DNA from: Ovis canadensis
Lineage: Eukaryota; Chordata; Mammalia; Artiodactyla; Bovidae
Length of the DNA: 64,000 nt
Assembly: GCF_042477335.2 (NCBI RefSeq)
Contig: NC_091250.1
Location: 58,163,384-58,227,383 of the forward strand
Direction: 5' to 3'
The position numbers and the translations under genes are program-made. Below, one piece after another: positions 58,453 to 64,000 of the stretch. Position 1 is the first letter of the stretch, and each line of letters starts with the position of its first letter. Under the pieces are notes generated by a model. It was not told the DNA's origin, did not search any database, and saw only the letters and a list, made by a program, of their open reading frames with translations.

Positions 58453-58651
58453 ATGGTGCTTTCCTTGTGGTTCAGCTGGTAAAGAATCTGCCTGCAATGA
58501 GGGAGAGCTGGATTCAATCTCTGGGTTGGGAAGATCCCCTGGAGAAGGGAAAGGCTACCCACTCCAGTATTCTGGCCTGGAGAATTCCATGGACTGTATA
58601 ATTCATGGGGTGGCAAAGAGTCAGACACGACTGAGCAACTTTTACTTTCAC
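58453..58651 (+). mobile_element. Bov-tA-type SINE
   Basis: Sense, full length: TGCTTTCCTTGTGGTTCAGCTGGTAAAGAATCTGCCTGCAATGAGGG, GATTCAATCTCTGGGTTGGGAAGATCCCCTGGAGAAGG, GGTGGCAAAGAGTCAGACACGACTGAGCAACTTTTACTTTCACA. Confidence 0.95.
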
Positions 58652-59801
58652 AATATGAAATTAACTCATAATATTAGGAATGAGAAGGAAGTCTAGTAAA
58701 ATTATAGCTAGTAGACACTGTCAAGAGCAATAGTATTTGCCTTCACAGAAGCAGTCAATGTGCAAAACACAGTGGCCATCATCAGGGAACACAGATCTGG
58801 TCCTGGATGTGACGTAACCTACTGGCATGTTCAGCGGGTCAGAAACTCTTAGAGCCTCAGTTGCTAAAAATTTTAAATGAGAAAAATGAATGACCTGATC
58901 TCTTAAGAAAACTGAAACGTATCTTTAAGACTTTATGATTCTATGAAAAACAGAGAAATCTCAATTAGCAAGAAGTCAAAGATTTGTCTTTTATAAGACA
59001 ATATGCAGAGGATGCAATGTTTTATTTACTTATTTGTAAACATCAAATTTCAATCCAAATACTAAGAATATAAGGCATTAAGTCATTGCTCATCACCTAT
59101 GCTTTGTGCATCAAAACACTCTGAATACTTTCAGTGGAATCTTCATTTCATTCTAAATTTTCTCTCCAGTCTCCAACTCTCCAAGTTCCAGGCTTCTCTT
59201 TCTTCTGTTACCTACAAAAAGCTATGTTTAAATTAAAAAGTGCTTACTGAAGAGTGAATACTTGCAGGTAGGGCAACTTCTCACTTCCTGTGGAGGAAGG
59301 AAAAAGCAGAAAAAAGTTGTTTTTCTATTTGATCTATGGGTCAAAGAAACAGATTAAACACTGGGATGACATATTGCAAAATAACAGAGCAAAATTTAAA
59401 TAGCAATTCAAATAAATAAGAATTATTTATTCCATTTCTTATTGTCTTGGTCATTTCTAAACATAATCCTGCACAAATTTATCAACTTACCTGGAGACCC
59501 TGGGCCAGGAAGTAGTTAAATGAACAGGTACCAAATTTATTCACTCAACTGCCTTTTCCCCACCAAAATGAATGCTTTTAAAACCAACAGCTAACGAAAG
59601 GCCTATATAGAACTACCAGTTTTATTATTTTAAGACAAAATAATTTATTTCTAAGGTAGTAACTCAATGAAAAGTGAACATTTTCACCATAATGAGTGAT
59701 TGCCTATCATCCCCTGTGAGAATTACTTGACGCATGAAAATTCTGAGTCTCAGTTTTGAGGTTTATCAAGCTTCCTGATTTTAGCATTTCTTGAACATAT
59801 A
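58652..59801. other. Intergenic, no assignable feature
   Basis: AT-rich. No gene or repeat recognised. Confidence 0.4.
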
Positions 59802-60601
59802 CTGTGTTGGACAAAAGGTTGGTTCAGTTTTTTTCCTAGGATGGCTCCAATAGTGCTTGTCTTTAACCTCATTCAAAACAATTTTGTAGGTTGTGTTGTG
59901 ACAGTTGTCTTATCAGCATGCATTTTACAAAAACTTGACAAAATTTGTGGATTTTTCTGTAGCCATTTTAATATTGAAGATGGAAGAAAACAAGCAACAT
60001 TTTCTGCATATTATGCTTTATTATTTCAAGAGCAGTAAAAACACAATTAAAACGCAAAACAAGATTTGTGTAGTGTAGGGAGAAGGTGCTGTGACTGACT
60101 GTGTCAAAAGTGATTAGTGAAGTTTCATGCTGGAGATTTCTTGATAGATAATGCTCCATGGTCAGGTAGACCACTTGAAATTGACAGCGATCGAGACAGC
60201 AATAGAAAACAATCGATGTTATACCATGTGAGAGGTAACAAACACACTCAAAATATTCAAATCAAGCACTGATAATCAGGCAAAAACTGCTACAGTTCTG
60301 ATTCATCCACCATATTCACCAGACATTGCGCCTTCAAATGTCCATTTATTTCGGTCTTTACAAAGTTTTCTTAATGAAAAACAATTTCCATTCCCTGGAA
60401 GACTGTAAAAGGCACCTGCAACAGTTCTTTGCTCAAGAAGATAAAAAATTGGGGGAAGACAGAACTGTGAAGTCGCCTGAAAAATGGCAGAAGGTAGTAG
60501 AACAAAACAGTGAATATGTTGTTTAATAAAGTTCTTGATGAAAATTTAAAATGTGTCTTCTATTTTTACTTGAAAACCAAAGGAACTTCTTGGCCACCCA
60601 A
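59802..60601 (+). mobile_element. Mariner (Tc1/mariner) DNA transposon, internally deleted
   Basis: Bounded by TA at 59800-59801 and 60602-60603. Degraded inverted ends read TGTTGGACAAAAGGTTGGTTC at left and the complement of ..GGAACTTCTTGGCCACCCAA at right. At about 800 bp it is well short of the ~1.25 kb usual for mariners; the jump is near 60285. Unlike the L1 and SINE elements, there is no poly(A). Confidence 0.87.
59841..60525 (+). pseudogene. Mariner transposase, deleted and frameshifted
   Basis: Two ends of the transposase remain. The N-terminal DNA-binding part includes KFHAGDFLIDNAPWSGRP (encoded from ~60117), the helix-turn-helix linker with a GRP AT-hook-like motif. The C-terminal part includes HPPYSPDIAPSNVHLFRSLQ from ~60304; its Asp at 60322-60324 corresponds to the third catalytic residue of the D,D34D triad. 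The middle with the first two catalytic Asp residues is gone, and stops interrupt the rest. It cannot be active. Confidence 0.82.
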
Positions 60602-60604
60602 TAC

Positions 60605-60979
60605 TTTTGAATCTAATCTGATTCAAACCTTGAGACTGCTGCCAAAAACAGGTCTAAGCTACGCCAATCTTTTCAGGCATTGTCTTGTGTATCGAGGTAA
60701 GCACATGCACAAGGCAGTCAGAGAAGACCCATCTAACTTTTGCAGGAAGGACTGCAGTGAGACTGGAGACAAAAGACAGATAAGGACTGGGGTGCATCAA
60801 CAACCAATGATAACTTCTGGATCAGACCTGTTTTTGCCCTTGGGATGGAATTTAAAAATTAGCACTTTAGCATGAACCTGAGGAACTTTTACCTGTTTAA
60901 GGACAAAGCAATTGCCAACACAAAAGAATCCAAAATAAATGAATGTGAACCTTATATGATAACTCTTCTTCATTCAGGT
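60605..60979. other. Intergenic, no assignable feature
   Basis: The plus-strand frame 60510-60875 runs out of the mariner end and is not a gene. Nothing else recognised. Confidence 0.4.
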
Positions 60980-61285
60980 TCATACATGGGAAAGGGATTA
61001 AGAGGCACAAACTTTCAGTTAAAACACAAGTAAGTTATGGAGATGCAATGTACAGTATAAGGGATAGAATCAATAATATTTTAAGTGCTTTTATAATGAC
61101 AAATGGTAGCTAGACTTACTGTGATCATTGTCTTTGTAATGTATAAAAATCTGAAACTAATATAATATTGTAAGTCAAATTATACTTCAATTAATAAGAA
61201 ATATAAAAATATAAAATCCCTATGTGGTATACCTGAAACTAATATAATATTGTAAGTCAAATTATACTTCAATTAATAAGAAATA
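60980..61285 (+). repeat. L1 3'UTR (older type) with a duplicated end
   Basis: TACATGGGAAAGGGATTAAGAGGCACAAACTTTCAGTTAAAA ... GTTATGGAGATGCAATGTACAG ... ACTTACTGTGATCATTG ... then the L1M-like end CTGAAACTAATATAATATTG present twice (61151-61203 and 61233-61285). Confidence 0.75.
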
Positions 61286-61287
61286 AC

Positions 61288-61524
61288 AGGGATCTCGTTG
61301 GTGGTCCGGTGGCTAAGACTTTTTCCTCCTAGTGCAGAGGGTTTGGGTTTAATCCTTGGCCAAGGAACTAGATCCCCACATACCACAACTAAAGAGTTTG
61401 TATGCCACAACTGAAGATCTTGCATGCTGGAAATGAGACCCAGTGAAGCCAAATAGCAACTAAAGATCCCACATGCCACAACTGAGACCCAGCACAGCCA
61501 AACAAATATTATTTTTAAAAAGCA
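61288..61524 (+). mobile_element. CHR-2-like SINE with 10-bp target duplication
   Basis: AGGGATCTCGTTGGTGGTCCGGTGGCTAAGACTTTTTCC (tRNA-like head), GGTTTGGGTTTAATCCTTGGCCAAGGAACTAGATCCCCACATACC, then repeated CACAACTGA units and GACCCAGCACAGCCAAACAAATA. AAGAAATAAC is present at 61278-61287 and 61525-61534. It is separately inserted from the L1 tail it follows. Confidence 0.88.
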
Positions 61525-61534
61525 AAGAAATAAC

Positions 61535-61909
61535 GTGTTTGAAAAAAAAAGAATAAGTAAACCAATATATAAACCACTGAAAAGCCACAAAAATATAAAA
61601 AAGTAGTATTAATAAGACCAAAGTGATAGGGTGAAAATAAGGTAATTTAGGAAGTTTTTAGGCATTTGCATTTTCAAAAAAGATTGTGAGATTAAAAAAA
61701 AAAAAAACTTACAGTACTTAAAATAGTATTTACAAATTATGTCACTCCAGAAGCCATTTGATTTACATGCCATCATCAGTGAAGCTGATCATGTAAAAAA
61801 TCTGATAATTGATTTATGTATATAATTCAGGTTAAACTATCCCAATGCACAAACTTCATTAAATTAGAACTAAATGCTTCTGGGACTGTAAAATGTAAAA
61901 ATGTAAGAC
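61535..61909. other. Sequence downstream of ADGRA3, no assignable feature
   Basis: AT-rich, with an A-run at 61695-61707. If the gene used a further distal poly(A) site, this would be 3'UTR; nothing decides it. Confidence 0.4.
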
Positions 61910-61930
61910 TGACACAATGACAAACACCTA

Positions 61931-61936
61931 TTTATT
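61931..61936 (-). terminator. ADGRA3: Distal candidate poly(A) signal of ADGRA3
   Basis: AATAAA on the minus strand, 307 bp past the stop codon. It is followed almost at once by a GT-rich stretch (GGTGTTTGTCATTGTGT). The downstream element is slightly closer than typical, so relative use of the two sites is open. Confidence 0.5.
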
Positions 61937-62118
61937 GTATTAAATACAAGCCTGAAACATTAATTAGATATTACAGATTTCAAGAAAATTACATTTCAGA
62001 TTCCCAATGTCTTGCTGGTGCTTTGACATGTAAAACACTGTTTTAGAGGCTTTTTCCAAAATTCATAAAAAAGCAACACTTGGGGGATATAAAATACACA
62101 AAATCCCAAACTTAAAAG

Positions 62119-62124
62119 TTTATT
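62119..62124 (-). terminator. ADGRA3: Proximal candidate poly(A) signal of ADGRA3
   Basis: AATAAA on the minus strand, 119 bp past the stop codon. A T/GT-rich stretch (TTTTGTGTATTTT) follows at roughly 20-35 nt, the usual place for a downstream element. Confidence 0.5.
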
Positions 62125-62242
62125 CAAAATTCTTTTGAATCCCTAAGGTGGCTGTAAACAGTCTGCTTTTACATGTTCATAGCTTAAAGGAATGTGACTA
62201 TCACAGTTTATATGGGTTTCTTACCCAGGAAGCCCACCAACT

Positions 62243-63485
62243 CTACACAGTAGTTTCGTGTTTCCATAACCCAGTCCTCACATTGCCAGTGCTATCCGTA
62301 CCCAGCAAGGGTCCCTCCTGCCCACTGCTTTTGATTGGTCCATTCTGAATGGCCAAGTTCAGGCCATAAGACTTCTGCTGACTTTCAAGTTCAACTACAG
62401 TTGGCTTCCTTACCGCATCTTTTTTACTACTAGTTGAAACAGGCTTTTCAAAATTCCTGCTGCTTTTGGGAAGTGTGCTACAGGCATCGCTGCTATCTTG
62501 TTGGGGGGGGTTGTACTGTCTCTCTCTGTAGGCTAAGTATGCCCTCCGACTCCGAGAGTGTCCTTCATTACTGCCCAGCCGACTTTTTGGCAGGCCATTC
62601 TGCACACTGCCTTCCACACTCGTGGGGACATCGTAGGCATATTCTCTGAGGACCGTGAGTCTGCTGGCCCGGTGCCCTTTACTTCTGTTTTTATGATGGC
62701 GGCCTGGGTGCATATTTGTTCGAAATGGAACTTCTAAAGGCGCCACATGCATTTTAATATCATTGTCCATTGAATGTTCTGTCAGACTGTTGTCGAGCTG
62801 AGGCGTGGCATTCAAAGGGAGGGAATTGGTGTGGCACTGGGCCGCGGCAGCCTGCAAGTTGGTTAATTTGCAGCCCTGGGAGGAGTTTTTGAAGCTCGAA
62901 GCACTCTTGTTTGTGCATGAAGATTCTGCGCTGCTGTTGGTGTACTTGGGAGCCTCCCCACTCGGCCCGCTGGAGCTGGGGGGCTGCACGTTGACCTGGA
63001 CTGAATAGGCACTCCGTCCTGGGCAGCAAGTCATGATCCATGCGAGCCTGACATCCTCCCTGTTGACACAATGGTGAACCACGATGAACGCACTGAGGCT
63101 CAAACATGTGGCTCCAAAAAAGAAGCTAAAAACCAAATCCAAAGGGTAATACAAAGAAACAGCCAAGGCCCCAAACATCCATAGGGTGACATACAAGAGC
63201 AAGGTAAGGCTGGCCCCCAGAAGCTGAGCATGGAAAGTGTGTTCATTTCCCAGGGCTGATGTGGAGATCAGGGACAGAGACATGGAGTCCTGATGACTGA
63301 CTTCTCCGTTTTCATTGGCTGCCAGCCGCTGCTGCTCCTCGGTGGGCTCCTTCAGCTCATATTTGCGCTCAGGGTGTCTTTTCAACTGAATAAATATGCT
63401 GAGAAAGTACATACAGTTTACAAAAGTGATGAAGCTGGCGGGTCCGTAGAAGGCTCCCAAGGAGGGTTCCCATGCCATCCAGCAA
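62243..63485 (-). CDS. ADGRA3: ADGRA3 (GPR125), last coding exon: TM5-TM7 and cytoplasmic tail
   Basis: Terminal coding exon of adhesion G-protein-coupled receptor A3, an orphan-type plasma-membrane receptor of the ADGRA group linked in the literature to Wnt/planar-polarity signalling. The exon opens after a polypyrimidine tract and AG (plus positions 63486-63487). Its first base completes a split Tyr codon; 413 residues and a TAG stop at 62243-62245 follow. Counting from the first full codon (Cys), TM5 is about residues 8-34, TM6 88-111 and TM7 115-137. Between TM5 and TM6 is a polar loop with EEQQRLAANENGE. The remaining ~275 residues form a Ser/Asn/Gln-rich cytoplasmic tail ending in ETTV, a class I PDZ ligand. 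The sequence is recognisably colinear with mammalian ADGRA3 and has no frameshift or stop. An open frame continues 5' of the exon to an ATG at 63523, but that stretch is intron. Family assignment is near certain; fine function is known only from the literature. Confidence 0.96.
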
Positions 63486-63626
63486 CTAGGAAAGAAAATG
63501 GAGAACCAGCTCAGATGCTCCATATGTCAAGAAACTGTTTAAAAAGTTGCACTAAGCTCTGGTTCCTAGGAAACAGTTCAAGGGGAAGCAACCAACTCAG
63601 GTACAAAGAGAACACTGAATACTCAC
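63486..63626 (-). other. ADGRA3: Last coding intron of ADGRA3 (141 bp)
   Basis: Short GT-AG intron between the two ADGRA3 exons. The donor reads GTGAGT and the acceptor TTTCTTTCCTAG on the minus strand. No repeat is seen in it. The phase-2 junction restores the receptor frame exactly. Confidence 0.93.
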
Positions 63627-63722
63627 TAGGGTGCATTTGGCCGACTGCCGTAATTCTTGATGTTTGCTGCTGCAGTGATGCCACAAACTATAATGGGTAT
63701 ACCACCACCGATCAGGTAGAAC
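63627..63722 (-). CDS. ADGRA3: ADGRA3 (GPR125), penultimate coding exon: TM4 and start of extracellular loop 2
   Basis: A 96-bp exon bounded by AG (63723-63724) and a consensus donor GTGAGT (plus positions 63621-63626). Both ends are phase 2. Its first base completes an Arg codon (AG|G), 31 codons follow, and the last two bases (TA) join the T of the last exon to make Tyr. The 31 residues begin [20 protein letters not shown], a hydrophobic TM4, then enter extracellular loop 2 with NYGSRP. The spliced junction reads ...NAP-Y-CWMAWEP, as in mammalian ADGRA3. This exon is too short and too split to show up as a long ORF. Upstream exons, which carry the LRR, Ig, hormone-receptor and GAIN domains, lie beyond the right edge of the window. 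Confidence 0.94.
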
Positions 63723-64000
63723 CTAGCAGGGGCAATGATGGAAACAATAGCTCATCAATCTAATTTGTTTAGGTGTACACACTGTAGGATCTCATTTCTG
63801 CAGAAGGTATTCCTTAAAGATTAATCACTATTTTAATAAATCAGGAGAGGTTAACATTTGCAGGCTCCTTTGTTAACAGTAACCTTTTTTTTTTTAAGTT
63901 TTTATTTATTCTTGATTTGTTTAGTTTAAAAGAGCAGAAGATCTACCAAGTTTGAGTTGAAGGAAAGCTGATCAGCTTCTGCCACCCTGTGGGCAGGCGA
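63723..64000 (-). other. ADGRA3: ADGRA3 intron (partial, runs off the window)
   Basis: Sequence upstream of the penultimate exon in the sense of the gene. It begins with the acceptor AG and a weak pyrimidine tract. A T-run near 63886-63896 is the only simple repeat. I see no further exon before the window edge. Confidence 0.75.

Larger units (their letters stand above)
61910..62242 (-). other. ADGRA3: Probable ADGRA3 3'UTR
   Basis: AT-rich sequence directly after the TAG stop on the minus strand, free of recognisable repeats. It contains two AATAAA hexamers, at plus 62119-62124 and 61931-61936. The left limit assumes the distal signal is used. A clear run of retrotransposon sequence (CHR-2-like, L1) begins only left of about 61.53 kb, so a longer 3'UTR cannot be excluded. 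Confidence 0.65.

Noticed and set aside
62434..62649. Plus-strand open frame opposite ADGRA3 last exon
   Set aside because: It is the shadow of the conserved minus-strand coding sequence and has no features of its own.
63486..63523. ATG at 63523 as the start of a 426-residue protein
   Set aside because: The 13 residues before Cys come from the intron; a clear acceptor at 63486-63487 and the in-frame upstream exon show the protein is spliced.
63293..63763. 156-codon plus-strand frame across the ADGRA3 exons and intron
   Set aside because: It reads through the intron and two antisense exons without splice logic; composition reflects the receptor exons.

Overview
This window is nuclear DNA from a ruminant, most likely a bovid. 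The evidence is the repertoire of interspersed repeats: BovB (RTE) LINEs, tRNA-plus-BovB-tail SINEs of the Bov-tA/Bov-A2 type, artiodactyl CHR-2-like SINEs, a ruminant-type L1 with its tandem-repeat 5'UTR, and a ruminant-type mariner. These sit on an older mammalian layer of MIR, L2, MER5A, MaLR LTRs and decayed L1. I cannot tell cattle from sheep, goat, yak or buffalo by eye. The sequence is eukaryotic: no operons, Shine-Dalgarno sites, CRISPR arrays or dense gene packing.

Only one cellular protein-coding gene is supported. At the right end, on the minus strand, lie the last two coding exons and the 3'UTR of ADGRA3 (GPR125), an adhesion G-protein-coupled receptor. The penultimate exon (63627-63722) and last exon (62243-63485) join in frame across a 141-bp GT-AG intron. 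They encode the end of the seven-transmembrane domain and the long cytoplasmic tail ending in the PDZ-binding motif ETTV. Two candidate poly(A) signals lie 119 and 307 bp beyond the stop codon. The rest of the gene lies beyond base 64000.

Everything left of about 61.9 kb is the gene's 3' intergenic flank, built up by waves of retrotransposition. From left to right: scattered BovB tails and Bov-tA SINEs (1-9 kb); L2, an L1 tail and an (AC)20 microsatellite (10-12 kb); a BovB inserted inside a MIR (14.3-15.1 kb); AT-rich decayed L1 (17-19 kb); a 1-kb BovB with part of its reverse transcriptase still open (20.1-21.1 kb); quiet DNA with SINEs, MIR, L2 and L1 tails (21-33 kb); a BovB carrying an internal inversion typical of twin priming (33.9-36.3 kb); an endogenous-retrovirus-type LTR (36.8-37.3 kb); an ancient L1 and MaLR LTRs (38.6-43.5 kb); an ancient L1, a BovB fragment and a near-full-length but inactivated ruminant L1 of about 7.8 kb (46.4-56.5 kb); an internally deleted mariner (59.8-60.6 kb); and an L1 tail with a local duplication followed by a CHR-2-like SINE (61.0-61.5 kb).

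I found no previously undescribed gene system. The most informative signals are structural: target-site duplications that order nested insertions, the inverted BovB, short tandem duplications outside known elements, and a few GC-richer stretches with no assignment. All repeat-family names are from recognition by eye; RepeatMasker would settle subfamilies and exact edges.
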